Origin: a virus
Direction: 5' to 3' (one strand)
DNA length: 64,000 nt
Virus record (IMG/VR): IMGVR_UViG_3300017963_000016
Span: 1-64,000 of that record
Below, piece by piece: positions 7,966 to 16,519 of the stretch. Numbering within the stretch: position 1 is the first letter of the stretch; each line of letters starts with the position of its first letter. The translations under genes and the position numbers were made by a program. The notes under the pieces were generated by a model, which had not been told where the DNA came from, made no database searches, and was given only the letters and a program-made list of their open reading frames with translations.

Positions 7966-8919
7966 TTAGGTAGAGCCTCCTAACACATAAAGAGTCTCAG
8001 GTCTATTATCTATTACTAAATCCATAGAAAAGGCATTAAGCTCATCAAATTCATTGATATTGAAGAAAAACTCTTCAATGATTATATCTCTTGTATCGCC
8101 CTCTTCTATAAAAGCTGATTCTCTTAGAGTAAGAACATCTAAAGGATGATCTTCTAATTCCCCTGATATTAAAGCTCTAGGAACATTTAATAATAAATTT
8201 GCTGATACATAAATATAGTCATCCTCAATTAAGCCTCCTGATACATCATAATCCATTTCTAATATACAAACTATTTGATCAATCGTAAATGGCTTATCTT
8301 TACTCAATTCCAGATCATCTCTAATTAAAGTTCCTGAAGGCCAATAAGCTTCAGGAGGAGATTCAGATACATCAATAAATGGGAAAAAAAAGTCTTCACT
8401 CATCAAATTTAAAGTCGCAAATCCCTGTAATCCAATGCTCATGGCTCTAGGATAAATTGAGCTAAAAAAATCAGCATCCTCTTCCTCATAGCCTCTATCC
8501 TCTAACTCTTCTCTTAGTTCATTTAAAGAAATATCAGGCTGAGATAAATCAATTAAATCCAAATGAATTTCAGGATTCTCAAAATAGCCATATCTTACAG
8601 CCATAGTAGAGCCTGAAATATTCTCATTAGCATAGGTAATATAGTCAAAAGTTCTTTTGCCTAAGCCTCCCTCAGTTGTATCATTTAAAATAATTTTACA
8701 ATCTCTAGCTATAGATATATTCAGCTCAGCCTCAAGAGTCTCCTCAGTTGGTAAAATTGAAAGGAAAATTGGCTGTAATAACATCCCTATTGGAATACCT
8801 GCTATTATTCCAACAGAAAGTGTTATAAGTAAAGCATTTCTCCTGGAATTAGGATTTTTTTTTCCTCCTAAGGCTCCTGGTTTTGTTTTTCTTCTAGTTT
8901 TATCACTCATATTTATCAT
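7966..8919 (-). CDS. RRK-tagged membrane ectodomain protein, paralogue B
   Basis: The protein has 317 residues: TRRKTKPGALGGKKNPNSRR, then one membrane helix (about 31-52) and an acidic outer domain. It is the duplicate of 6935-7882. DNA in the membrane-helix region (for example 8762-8813) is nearly identical between copies, which points to recent duplication or gene conversion, whereas the distal domain has diverged. The two may form a heteromer. Confidence 0.65.
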   Translation of the reverse strand: MINMSDKTRRKTKPGALGGKKNPNSRRNALLITLSVGIIAGIPIGMLLQPIFLSILPTEETLEAELNISIARDCKIILNDTTEGGLGKRTFDYITYANENISGSTMAVRYGYFENPEIHLDLIDLSQPDISLNELREELEDRGYEEEDADFFSSIYPRAMSIGLQGFATLNLMSEDFFFPFIDVSESPPEAYWPSGTLIRDDLELSKDKPFTIDQIVCILEMDYDVSGGLIEDDYIYVSANLLLNVPRALISGELEDHPLDVLTLRESAFIEEGDTRDIIIEEFFFNINEFDELNAFSMDLVIDNRPETLYVLGGST

Positions 8920-8960
8920 TTTAAAGATAAATTATATTAATTAAAAATAGCTTGAATTTC

Positions 8961-8975
8961 TATTTATTTTTTCAG
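8961..8975 (-). promoter_or_regulatory. promoter of paralogue B
   Basis: CTGAAAAAATAAATA on the minus strand, identical to 7917-7931, lies about 40-55 bp before the ATG at 8919. Confidence 0.5.
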
Positions 8976-9205
8976 CTATGTGAAAGATTTTTCTCAGGAG
9001 GATTTTTACCTAGATAATTATTTGAATAAAAAATTATAATAGTGTGAAAATAGATCGATTCTACCTATATTTTAAGGTTTTTAAAAAGATCGTGATTCTA
9101 TGGCCATTCAATTTTCAATACTACTATATAGATAATTTCAAAATAAGTTCTACCTATATTTATTTCCAAAATTAGAAAAAATAATTTTTAGGTCCAGGAT
9201 AAAAA
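8976..9205. other. gene-free gap
   Basis: I find no credible gene here. TTCTACCTATATTT occurs twice (about 9060 and 9152) and GATC-containing stretches occur at about 9050 and 9090. A promoter, terminator or binding-site cluster is possible. Confidence 0.4.
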
Positions 9206-9484
9206 TTATTCTTTTTTAATCCCATTGCTTAAAACACATAATAAGATTATTGGATAAATGAGCCATAAGAAATTCTCAAAAAAATAGGATATATCAAATG
9301 GAAATCCAAATATAATAATAGGAGAGCCTAATATATAATTAAAATAAGAATATAATATTGTAAATCCAAAAGTAAAGATAAGAGCTATTATTATAGTAAT
9401 CTTTCCTCTCTTATTTAATCTATATTTTGTTTTCCTTTTTTTCTTTTCTTTTTTTCTCCTGGAGCCATTATCCTTTTCAGGCAT
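9206..9484 (-). CDS. small RRK-tagged two-helix membrane protein
   Basis: The 92 residues carry a basic tag (GSRRKKEKKKRKTK), then two membrane helices (about 28-50 and 63-85). Its start overlaps the end of the mini ferritin-like gene by 8 bp, so the two are translated together. Function unknown. Confidence 0.6.
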   Translation of the reverse strand: MPEKDNGSRRKKEKKKRKTKYRLNKRGKITIIIALIFTFGFTILYSYFNYILGSPIIIFGFPFDISYFFENFLWLIYPIILLCVLSNGIKKE

Positions 9485-9701
9485 TTTTTTTCTTTCTCCT
9501 TTCTTCTTTTCTTTTAGCTAATAAGGAACGTAAATATTTCTCATGTTCTTTCTCTTGGAGTGCCATAATTCTGAAATGGCCAAATTTATTCATATCTAAA
9601 TTATAAATTGCCATATAAGTCTTATGAGCCTCATTCTCATCTTTAATATAAAATTCAATTTCCTTATCAGTTAATTTTTTTCCCTCTTTTCTTTTAGCCA
9701 T
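9477..9701 (-). CDS. mini ferritin-like protein (two helices)
   Basis: The 74 residues form two helices that match one half of a rubrerythrin/ferritin four-helix bundle. Helix 1 is DKEIEFYIKDENEAHKTYMA (DE at 21-22, E24, H26); helix 2 is IMALQEKEHEKYLRSLLA (E50, E52, H53). Known families bind two metal ions with such E and ExxH sets; a two-helix chain would have to dimerise, as encapsulated ferritins do. The Lys/Arg-rich ends might bind nucleic acid or lipid. The match is by pattern only. Confidence 0.5.
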   Translation of the reverse strand: MAKRKEGKKLTDKEIEFYIKDENEAHKTYMAIYNLDMNKFGHFRIMALQEKEHEKYLRSLLAKRKEERRKKKNA

Positions 9702-9722
9702 TTTTTATCTCCTTTTTAATTT

Positions 9723-10046
9723 TTATCTTCTAGTTCTAGGCTCAGCCTTTACTCCTGATCTATATTTTCCTTTTTGTATTCTCCTAATTTTCCAATAGTA
9801 AGCTACTCTAAACATAATATAGAATAGCATAAGTAGTAATACGTAGAGGATAAACCCATCTAACTCTACTATTTGACTTCCTACATTCATTTTTATATCC
9901 CAATCAATATAATCAATGAAAAGAGGAACTAAGAAAAAACTAACAACTCCAGAAAGAACAACAAAACAGCATTTAGCTTGGAATTTCTTATACTCATTAA
10001 CTACTTTTGCTCTTCTTCTTATATCTCTATCTGAATAGCCTACCAT
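9723..10046 (-). CDS. small two-helix membrane protein
   Basis: The 107 residues have a basic start (RDIRRRAKVVNEYKKF), membrane helices at about 25-47 and 65-88, and a basic C-terminus (KAEPRTRR). Both ends carry the positive charge expected on the inside. Confidence 0.55.
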   Translation of the reverse strand: MVGYSDRDIRRRAKVVNEYKKFQAKCCFVVLSGVVSFFLVPLFIDYIDWDIKMNVGSQIVELDGFILYVLLLMLFYIMFRVAYYWKIRRIQKGKYRSGVKAEPRTRR

Positions 10047-10058
10047 TATTTATTCTCC

Positions 10059-10235
10059 TTAAGGTAATAGATCATAAGCATTTACTAAAGGATGTTTATA
10101 TAGCCTTTCTCTTAATTTATCAGGCATTTTCTCTAACTCTATTTCTAATTTAGATTGATTTCTTAATAATTTCCAAAGTTGATCTAATGCTTTTTTATAT
10201 TTCATATAACTACTATCTCTCTGAGATTCAGGCAT
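10059..10235 (-). CDS. small soluble protein (58 aa)
   Basis: The frame starts MPESQRDSSYMKYKK and ends DLLP. It is charged and helical, and fits the gap between its neighbours in the same direction; its stop is 13 bp before the next gene. No family recognised. Confidence 0.5.
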   Translation of the reverse strand: MPESQRDSSYMKYKKALDQLWKLLRNQSKLEIELEKMPDKLRERLYKHPLVNAYDLLP

Positions 10236-10284
10236 GATTATTATATTCTCCTTTAAGATTATAAATTTAGCTTTTTTCTATTAA

Positions 10285-10815
10285 TTAGAATACTATAGTT
10301 CCTGAGCCAGAAAAGTTTTCGTTTTTAGATATATATATCTTAATATATTTTAGAATTTGCTCAGGAGTCATGCTTTTTACTTTAGGTTTGTAAATTTCAA
10401 TAGGCTTTTTTGAAATAATGGTATTGGTTAATTGAGAGCTTAATCTTACAATATAGAACTCATCTTTCTGCTTATGTTTGGCTATTGTATAATACCAATT
10501 CCCTTTTCTTACCTGTCTAAAGGTCTCAATATTTCCTTTCATATTAGAATCCAGGTAATTGATCATGTGAGTTTTTTGAGGATTGTATTGGATTTTAATT
10601 TTTTCTTTTTTTCCAGGATTAATGAAAAAATCTTCCTCTATTCCTGTAAATTTTCTCTTGGCAACTCTACCATTCTTTAGAACTTTAGAGTAAGTTAATT
10701 GATTGTAAAAACCTCTATTTATAACTTTAATTATTACATATTTATCAATAAAGTTATCCTGATAAATTATTAAGCCTTTCTCAGCCTCTCCTTTCTTTAA
10801 TCTCCTGAAAGTCAT
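10285..10815 (-). CDS. soluble basic protein (176 aa)
   Basis: It has a mixed alpha/beta pattern with many Lys, Ile and Tyr (for example KYVIIKVINRGFYNQLTYSK). No motif is recognised. Its ATG is one base from the stop of the upstream gene, indicating translational coupling. Confidence 0.5.
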   Translation of the reverse strand: MTFRRLKKGEAEKGLIIYQDNFIDKYVIIKVINRGFYNQLTYSKVLKNGRVAKRKFTGIEEDFFINPGKKEKIKIQYNPQKTHMINYLDSNMKGNIETFRQVRKGNWYYTIAKHKQKDEFYIVRLSSQLTNTIISKKPIEIYKPKVKSMTPEQILKYIKIYISKNENFSGSGTIVF

Positions 10816-10816
10816 A

Positions 10817-11065
10817 CTATTTCCTCATAAACCAACTTTTACTTTTATATAATCTAGTTTTTAATTTATTAAACTTCTTTTGGGATTTGATTAAATAGTT
10901 CCTTATAGTATCTAAATCTTTTTTATCAGATTCCTGTAAAAAACCTTTAAATTTTTTCAGGTCCTGTATTACTGATTCAAGATCAGTATTTAGCTTTCCT
11001 GCTAAATCATAATAGGTAAAAACATTTTTGCTATTTTCCTTATTTAAAATATCTAGTCTAGCCAT
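10817..11065 (-). CDS. small helical protein (82 aa)
   Basis: The start (NVFTYYDLAGKLNTDLESVIQDL) could be a short helix-turn-helix, followed by a basic helical end. It lies in a soluble-gene block (10.3-12.5 kb) inside the membrane island. Confidence 0.45.
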   Translation of the reverse strand: MARLDILNKENSKNVFTYYDLAGKLNTDLESVIQDLKKFKGFLQESDKKDLDTIRNYLIKSQKKFNKLKTRLYKSKSWFMRK

Positions 11066-11083
11066 TTTACTTATTTATTTTCT

Positions 11084-11383
11084 TTAATTAATAACCCATT
11101 TTCCTGTAAATTTTGCTTTCATATAATCATAGGGGTCGTGGCCTAAATAACTCATAGCCTGAATTGGATTTTTGATCATTTTAAGAGGAATCCATACTTC
11201 CCTATTCATTGTAAATCTGAAAATAAATTCTATTTTCTTATTTTCTATTAAAGCTTTTTTTAATCCTGTCTTATTTTTAATCTTCTTAATTTCAGGATTT
11301 TTTATAGAGAGTTTAGGATATTTAGAATTAATTAAGGTTTTTAACTCCTTTTCAAATATTGTAAGCTCTACCATATTTTGCAC
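11084..11383 (-). CDS. small alpha/beta protein (99 aa)
   Basis: It is basic and ends WVIN; the centre (IEFIFRFTMNREVWIPLKMI) looks beta-rich. No family is recognised. It is tightly spaced with the next two genes. Confidence 0.45.
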   Translation of the reverse strand: MQNMVELTIFEKELKTLINSKYPKLSIKNPEIKKIKNKTGLKKALIENKKIEFIFRFTMNREVWIPLKMIKNPIQAMSYLGHDPYDYMKAKFTGKWVIN

Positions 11384-11384
11384 A

Positions 11385-11660
11385 CTATTCTTTTGGTTTG
11401 AATTTAATTAATCTATTATTTACTTTAATTAAACGATCTTTTACATCAGCTAATCCATAAATGCTTTTAAGGATTAGAGTTGAGTCAATATTATGCCTAA
11501 ATCGATCTGAGCTAGGTATAATCTCTAAAGTAAGTTTATCTATAAGTTTTATAGCTTTTAGAATCCTCTCTTGAGTATTATTATAAACTCTCTTATCTTT
11601 GGTATATAATATTTCTGAGCCTCTTCTTTTTTTTCCTGGTTTTTTAGCCATTTCTATCAC
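11385..11660 (-). CDS. small basic protein (91 aa)
   Basis: It has an N-terminal Lys/Arg patch (KKPGKKRRGSE) resembling the tag of the membrane proteins, but no membrane helix follows; the rest is helical. The start may be the second Met (MAKKPGKK). It overlaps the end of the upstream winged-helix gene. Confidence 0.5.
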   Translation of the reverse strand: MIEMAKKPGKKRRGSEILYTKDKRVYNNTQERILKAIKLIDKLTLEIIPSSDRFRHNIDSTLILKSIYGLADVKDRLIKVNNRLIKFKPKE

Positions 11661-12201
11661 CTAGCCATTTTTCTATATCGTTAAAAATTCTTATAGCTAA
11701 TTCCTGATTTTTTTCAGGCTTTTTATCTAATGTAATTAAAACTCCTTGAACTTCCCATTTATTAGATTTTGTAAAACCCATTACTACTTGAGAGCCTTTT
11801 GAAATTGAATCAGCTCTCCTCCCTATTTTATGATTGAATGATTTTGAGGCTCCTGGTTTAGCTGTTAAGAATCTCATATATTTACCAGGATTTCTAAACC
11901 TATTACGGTAAAAGCTAACAGTAATATCAATTCTTTTGATGGGAGGCTGAGGCTCTATAAATCTGGATTCAAAAACTCTTTTGCCTTTTTTGGTTATTCT
12001 CATAGCTTTAATATTAAGGATTTCTCTTATTTTAATTACTTTTTTCTTGGCCATATTCTCAATTGTATAAGATGGGATACTCTTCTTTCCTAAATATTGG
12101 GCAACATTCTCAAAAGAATCCCATTTGCTTTTAGGCTTTTCACTCTTATATAAGTATTCTAATATATTATATTCTAAATCTCCATATTTTTCTTTTGGCA
12201 T
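11644..12201 (-). CDS. winged-helix protein (185 aa)
   Basis: Residues 8-75 look like a winged helix (YNILEYLYKSEKP, helix-turn-helix, then a wing ending ITKKGKRVFESRF). The remainder is basic beta/alpha with a PKRIDITVSFYR-like strand pattern and may be a second domain. It is a probable DNA-binding protein. It heads a run of four small soluble genes. Confidence 0.55.
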   Translation of the reverse strand: MPKEKYGDLEYNILEYLYKSEKPKSKWDSFENVAQYLGKKSIPSYTIENMAKKKVIKIREILNIKAMRITKKGKRVFESRFIEPQPPIKRIDITVSFYRNRFRNPGKYMRFLTAKPGASKSFNHKIGRRADSISKGSQVVMGFTKSNKWEVQGVLITLDKKPEKNQELAIRIFNDIEKWLGDRNG

Positions 12202-12216
12202 TTTCTAAACCTCATT

Positions 12217-12462
12217 CTAATTATTTGTTTTTGCTCCCTCAACCCTACTATTTAATTCTTTTAATTTAATTCCCGCTTTAAATAATAGATTAGAAATTTG
12301 AAGAGAGATTTCACGATCTTTCTCAAAGATATATTCCTCTCTATTTATAGCTGAGCTTTTTTGGAGTTTGAGCAATGTATTTCTCATTTTAATATTATCA
12401 GCCATTAGCTTTTTTTTATTGGCTAATGAATTATTTACTAAAATTTGTTTTTCTTTAGGCAT
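12217..12462 (-). CDS. small helical protein (81 aa)
   Basis: It is a mostly helical, charged protein (ANKKKLMADNIKMRNTLLKL, then EYIFEKDREISLQISNLLF). Coiled-coil assembly is likely. No family recognised. Confidence 0.45.
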   Translation of the reverse strand: MPKEKQILVNNSLANKKKLMADNIKMRNTLLKLQKSSAINREEYIFEKDREISLQISNLLFKAGIKLKELNSRVEGAKTNN

Positions 12463-12467
12463 AAGTA

Positions 12468-12689
12468 TTACTTTCTCCTCCTATTCACTATACTAGAATA
12501 AAAAGCATAAAAGAATACAATTCCAAATATAAAAACAAATATAGGTAAAAATACAGCAAAAAAGAACAGTAAGAATCCTCCTAGCATAAAAGTAGTAATA
12601 ATAGCTAAGACTAGTATAATTATATTGCTCCTCCTTTCCTTTGATGTTGATTTACTATACTTTTTTTTTCTTTGACTTTTTTCAGGCAT
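12468..12689 (-). CDS. small basic-tagged membrane protein (73 aa)
   Basis: A basic start (PEKSQRKKKYSKSTSKERRS) precedes a long hydrophobic stretch (about 23-65) that can make two membrane helices, then NRRRK. It shares the charge layout of its neighbours. Confidence 0.55.
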   Translation of the reverse strand: MPEKSQRKKKYSKSTSKERRSNIIILVLAIITTFMLGGFLLFFFAVFLPIFVFIFGIVFFYAFYSSIVNRRRK

Positions 12690-12694
12690 ATTTT

Positions 12695-12931
12695 TTATCC
12701 TCCTCCTAATTCTGATAGATCAGGGAATATATTTTGAATATCTTTAATTCCCTGAATAATTTGCTCTCCATATAAAAGAGCTAATATTCCAATTGTAGTT
12801 AATATTAATATTACTAACAGAAAGAAAGTAATTCCTAAGCTATAGAATACTCTCTGTAATCCTGTTAATTTTACCTTTACTCTAGGCTCTTTATTTTTTC
12901 TCCTGGAGCCTTTTGTTTGTTTTTTTGCCAT
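12695..12931 (-). CDS. small RRK-tagged membrane protein (78 aa)
   Basis: It begins MAKKQTKGSRRKNKEPR, the same first 12 residues as the protein at 13753-14019, encoded by a near-identical DNA block of about 35 bp. One membrane helix lies at about 30-55, then a short acidic end. Confidence 0.6.
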   Translation of the reverse strand: MAKKQTKGSRRKNKEPRVKVKLTGLQRVFYSLGITFFLLVILILTTIGILALLYGEQIIQGIKDIQNIFPDLSELGGG

Positions 12932-13215
12932 TATTTCCTCACTCTTTTCTTTTTCTCTTTTTTTGGTTTTTTTCTATTAGATAATAATAATGATGAAAAG
13001 ATTAAAATTAATCCAAAAACTAACAAGAATGTTGATATGGGATATATCGATCTTTCTCCTCTACAGGCAATTGAATTATCTCCAATACAAAAAGGATTTC
13101 CCTCAGGAACTTCTATTCCTGGAAATTGAATATAATGAAAATTTAATTCCATAACTAAAGATAAAATACATAAGATTATTCCTGTAAATAATATAATTCT
13201 CTGTTCTTTATTCAT
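12931..13215 (-). CDS. small two-helix membrane protein (94 aa)
   Basis: It has membrane helices at about 8-25 and 60-80 with an outer loop holding two Cys (CIGDNSIACRG). The basic block is at the C-terminus (NRKKPKKEKKKRVRK), again on the inner side. Its stop codon overlaps the next ATG. Confidence 0.55.
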   Translation of the reverse strand: MNKEQRIILFTGIILCILSLVMELNFHYIQFPGIEVPEGNPFCIGDNSIACRGERSIYPISTFLLVFGLILIFSSLLLSNRKKPKKEKKKRVRK

Positions 13216-13217
13216 TA

Positions 13218-13484
13218 TTAGAGCCTCCTAGTTAAATAGAATGTAATTAAGAGGCCTAAAAATATAGAGAAAGCTAAATTAATAACAAATAGAATTACTT
13301 CCTCATTTCCTCTGAAATTCCCTGATAGCATTATAGTTGGTAAAAACCCATAATTCTCTCCTATCCATTGGAATACCATAAAGAATAATAAACTGAGTAG
13401 AATCCCTAAAGGAATATTTAAATAAAGACTTTTTTTGAAATCTTTACTACTCTGAGATTGTTTTTTAGTTTTTCTTCTAGTCAT
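13218..13484 (-). CDS. small basic-tagged two-helix membrane protein (88 aa)
   Basis: It begins MTRRKTKKQSQSSKDFKK, with helices at about 22-40 and 63-83. It shares the tag plus membrane-helix layout of the island. Confidence 0.55.
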   Translation of the reverse strand: MTRRKTKKQSQSSKDFKKSLYLNIPLGILLSLLFFMVFQWIGENYGFLPTIMLSGNFRGNEEVILFVINLAFSIFLGLLITFYLTRRL

Positions 13485-13744
13485 AGCTTAATCTCCTTTA
13501 ATCTAAAGCCTGGATAAAACCAATATTTATATTTTCTATTTTCCTTTATTTGTAATTCTACTAAATCAATTTTCTTTAATTTAAAAAGATTATTTAAAAC
13601 AGTATTATATGAAATTTTATGGTTATATCTATTCTCTAATACAAATTGAATCTGTTTAGGAGTTGCTATCCCATCATTAACAACTCTTAAAATCCTCTTT
13701 TGATTTTTAGTCAAACTCTTCTGTATTTCTTCAATAGATTTCAT
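13481..13744 (-). CDS. small winged-helix regulator (87 aa)
   Basis: One winged-helix domain fills the protein: KNQKRILRVVNDG, TPKQIQFVLENRYNHKI, SYNTVLNNLFKLKKIDLVE, then a basic wing. This matches the MarR/PadR-like pattern. It overlaps the downstream membrane gene by 4 bp, so the regulator is embedded in the membrane operon. Confidence 0.65.
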   Translation of the reverse strand: MKSIEEIQKSLTKNQKRILRVVNDGIATPKQIQFVLENRYNHKISYNTVLNNLFKLKKIDLVELQIKENRKYKYWFYPGFRLKEIKL

Positions 13745-13752
13745 TTATTAAT

Positions 13753-14019
13753 TTACCATTTCTTTTTCATATTATATCTATAACTAATTGCTCCAATGAT
13801 TAAAACTGTTATACCAAATGCTATTCTAATAATTCTACCTATATGGAATATTGTTGGGTCGTCAGGCTGTAGAAAAATTGAATAACTACCATCTAAGATT
13901 AGGCCAATGCCTATTATTATTAACAGAGTGTCTATTAACAAGATAAGCATTTTTTTGTTTTTCTTACTTACTTTAACCATTTTCTTTCTCCTGGAGCCTT
14001 TTGTTTGTTTTTTTGCCAT
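13753..14019 (-). CDS. small RRK-tagged two-helix membrane protein (88 aa)
   Basis: It begins MAKKQTKGSRRKKMVKVSKK, then helices at about 24-42 and 60-80. The first 12 codons are a copy of those at 12931. Confidence 0.6.
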   Translation of the reverse strand: MAKKQTKGSRRKKMVKVSKKNKKMLILLIDTLLIIIGIGLILDGSYSIFLQPDDPTIFHIGRIIRIAFGITVLIIGAISYRYNMKKKW

Positions 14020-14020
14020 T

Positions 14021-14596
14021 TTACTTTTTACCTCTTTTAAATTTCTCTGGTCTTAATACAATTATAAAAAATATTAATAACACATCATATAATAAGATTA
14101 AACCTATTAATGTAAGAAATGAAATATCGAAATTTAGTTGATAACCTGGTAAAATCTCTAATCCTAATTGATCCACTACATAACTAGAATAAACTGTTGA
14201 TTCAGCTTGAGTAAAAGCAATTAATCCATAAATAGCCTCTCCAATAATAAAGTTTAAGCCTAATACAAAAGCAACAGTAATAGTAGCTATTATGAAAATA
14301 TAATTATCATGTATAAACAGCCTTATAACTAAAATATGTATTATAAAAAATACAACAAAAGCAGAAATACTATAAATATCTGTTGCTTCTAGCTCAGGAA
14401 AGGTTTGATAAAATTGCTCATCTAATCCTTGAGTTATTACAAAATTAAAAACAAATACAGGAAAAAACATTAGATAAATTATAGTAGATACCATTGTAAA
14501 AGCAATTACTCTTAATAGATTTGAGTAAAAGTCTTGCCCAATGATCTTATACTTCCTAAGTATATCTTGGTTTTTCTTTCTTCTAGATTCACTCAT
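14021..14596 (-). CDS. RRK-tagged multi-pass membrane protein (191 aa)
   Basis: It begins MSESRRKKNQDILRK. Four or five membrane helices are visible, near 28-52, 75-93, 95-118 and 158-182. It ends KFKRGKK. No transporter motif is seen. Confidence 0.6.
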   Translation of the reverse strand: MSESRRKKNQDILRKYKIIGQDFYSNLLRVIAFTMVSTIIYLMFFPVFVFNFVITQGLDEQFYQTFPELEATDIYSISAFVVFFIIHILVIRLFIHDNYIFIIATITVAFVLGLNFIIGEAIYGLIAFTQAESTVYSSYVVDQLGLEILPGYQLNFDISFLTLIGLILLYDVLLIFFIIVLRPEKFKRGKK

Positions 14597-14597
14597 A

Positions 14598-15767
14598 TTA
14601 AAAAATTGCTAATTGTTCAAATTTTACTGTATAGTCTAAATGTTGATCTTCCCAATCAATATTATTAATATCAATCTCTCCTAATAATAATCCAAAAGCA
14701 GAGCTATAAAATAGATCAGGATTTACAAAAACAAATATTAGAGTTAAATCTTCTATTATAACTGTATTGTTTATTTTTGTAAAATTATTAAAAATCCATA
14801 ACCCTAATGAAAGTGTTATATTGAGAGTTATTATATCTGAGATTATATATTTATTCTCTTCATAATTTATTTTGAAAGTTTGATCTAACTCTGAGTTAAA
14901 AGTTATTGATTCCTCAACACTAAAATAACTTTCAGGCTCCTCATCATAGAAATAGCCTGAGATATTTAAATTAACTTCTAAGCTAAAATTAGTTAAATGT
15001 ATTGGAGAGTTAATAGCCACAATCTTCATATATGTATTGTTATAAGATGAGGAATTTATATATACTACAGGAGCTAAAGTAATTGTTTGAATCCTGGTAA
15101 AATTATTGATTGAAGTATATAATATATCAAAACCATTTCCTTGAAAATCCCAAAAGGATAAATTAGTCTCTACTCCATCTTGATCTACTATAACATCTAT
15201 GGAATACGTTAAGTTGATTATCTGAGAATAAGAAGTATTAAAAGAATCATATATATGGAGTATATTAATATGTTTATTCTTGATTTTCATATATTCATGC
15301 TCCCTTTTGAACTCCTCTGCTAATAAATTATTATAGGATTTTTCCTCACTCTCATAAGTAATATTCTTTTTTACAGAATTAATATGTGTAGTATTCTGAT
15401 AAATAGAAGTGAAATTCTTTTGAATCCTTATTTCTTTTAGAATTGCTGTTTTAGGTATTTTTTGTATGTTCTCTCCAGGTTTAAGAACTTGCTCCTCTCC
15501 ATTGTATTGATAAACGATCTGAATCTGATCAGATTCTACAGGATTCAAATTGTTTGAGATTTTGAGATTTACATCTTTAGCTAAGATTATTGCTATAATG
15601 ATTATTGAAAATGCCATAATTGGAATTAGCATTATAGCTATATTCCTCTGCTTTTTTGTCTCTTTATATGTAGAGTAATTGACTTTCCTCTTTTTTCTTC
15701 TAGGAGTGAGTTTTTCTTTCCCTTTCTTAGTTCTAACTCTCTGCTTACTCTTCCCTTTATTACTCAT
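14598..15767 (-). CDS. tagged single-pass protein with large outer domain (389 aa)
   Basis: The start is strongly basic (RVRTKKGKEKLTPRRKKRK), then one membrane helix at about 44-64. The outer domain of about 320 residues is beta-rich and has many N-x-S/T sites (for example NFT, NTT, NIT, NLT, NSS), suggesting a glycosylated surface protein. No family recognised. Confidence 0.6.
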   Translation of the reverse strand: MSNKGKSKQRVRTKKGKEKLTPRRKKRKVNYSTYKETKKQRNIAIMLIPIMAFSIIIIAIILAKDVNLKISNNLNPVESDQIQIVYQYNGEEQVLKPGENIQKIPKTAILKEIRIQKNFTSIYQNTTHINSVKKNITYESEEKSYNNLLAEEFKREHEYMKIKNKHINILHIYDSFNTSYSQIINLTYSIDVIVDQDGVETNLSFWDFQGNGFDILYTSINNFTRIQTITLAPVVYINSSSYNNTYMKIVAINSPIHLTNFSLEVNLNISGYFYDEEPESYFSVEESITFNSELDQTFKINYEENKYIISDIITLNITLSLGLWIFNNFTKINNTVIIEDLTLIFVFVNPDLFYSSAFGLLLGEIDINNIDWEDQHLDYTVKFEQLAIF

Positions 15768-15768
15768 A

Positions 15769-16518
15769 TCAAAAATCCCTTAAAGCATATTCAACTAATG
15801 TTGTGATTATTAAATTCAAAACAACTAATATAACAAACCCTATCCAGAAAGCATAAAGTATATCTATAACTAATAAAGGAACTTCTTTAAAAGGGTCTCC
15901 TTTATTGAATGATAAAACTAATTCTCTGAGCATTTCCATAATTATAGGGTCATTTGGTATCCAGAAAAAAGCTATACCAAAAGCTATTACACTTCCTACC
16001 ATACTAGATAATATTATTCCCTTAAGTTTAACTTTATGATTCATAATTAAACTTAATATAAAATACATGAATAGAAAAATGATCATAGTTGCTAAAATTG
16101 ATAAATACATAAATCTAATTATCCTCCTCATATAAGTCTCTATCCAACGTAATTCTAATATTAAAGTTCCTAGAAGTTGATATATGATACTCCCAACGAT
16201 AGCTTGAACTAATCCTCCTACAGCTTCTCCAGGATCGCCTATAACATCCTCCAGGCCTCCTAAGAATACATCTCCTAAAACCTCAATCCCAAAGATGCCT
16301 CCAATGTTGATATTATCGTGAGCATAAATCCAGAGATAAGAATATAGTGTTTTAGCTAGTAATGGTAATATAAAGAGGAGTGTCATTCCTGTAGTTGCTG
16401 TAATAATAATATTATTCCTAAGAATCATTCTAAAATTTATAGCTCCCTCTCTATATTTTTCTAATGATAATGATCTTCTAGTCTTTCTTCTGGTCTTAGG
16501 TATATTTCCTCCTCCCAT
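15769..16518 (-). CDS. tagged multi-pass membrane protein
   Basis: I place the start at 16518 (MGGGNIPKTRRKTRR) because AGGAGGA stands just before it and this gene then begins right after the stop of the CPBP gene. The 249 residues hold about five membrane helices and a glycine-rich loop (IFGIEVLGDVFLGGLEDVIG). No transporter family is recognised. Confidence 0.6.
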   Translation of the reverse strand: MGGGNIPKTRRKTRRSLSLEKYREGAINFRMILRNNIIITATTGMTLLFILPLLAKTLYSYLWIYAHDNINIGGIFGIEVLGDVFLGGLEDVIGDPGEAVGGLVQAIVGSIIYQLLGTLILELRWIETYMRRIIRFMYLSILATMIIFLFMYFILSLIMNHKVKLKGIILSSMVGSVIAFGIAFFWIPNDPIIMEMLRELVLSFNKGDPFKEVPLLVIDILYAFWIGFVILVVLNLIITTLVEYALRDF

Positions 16519-16519
16519 G

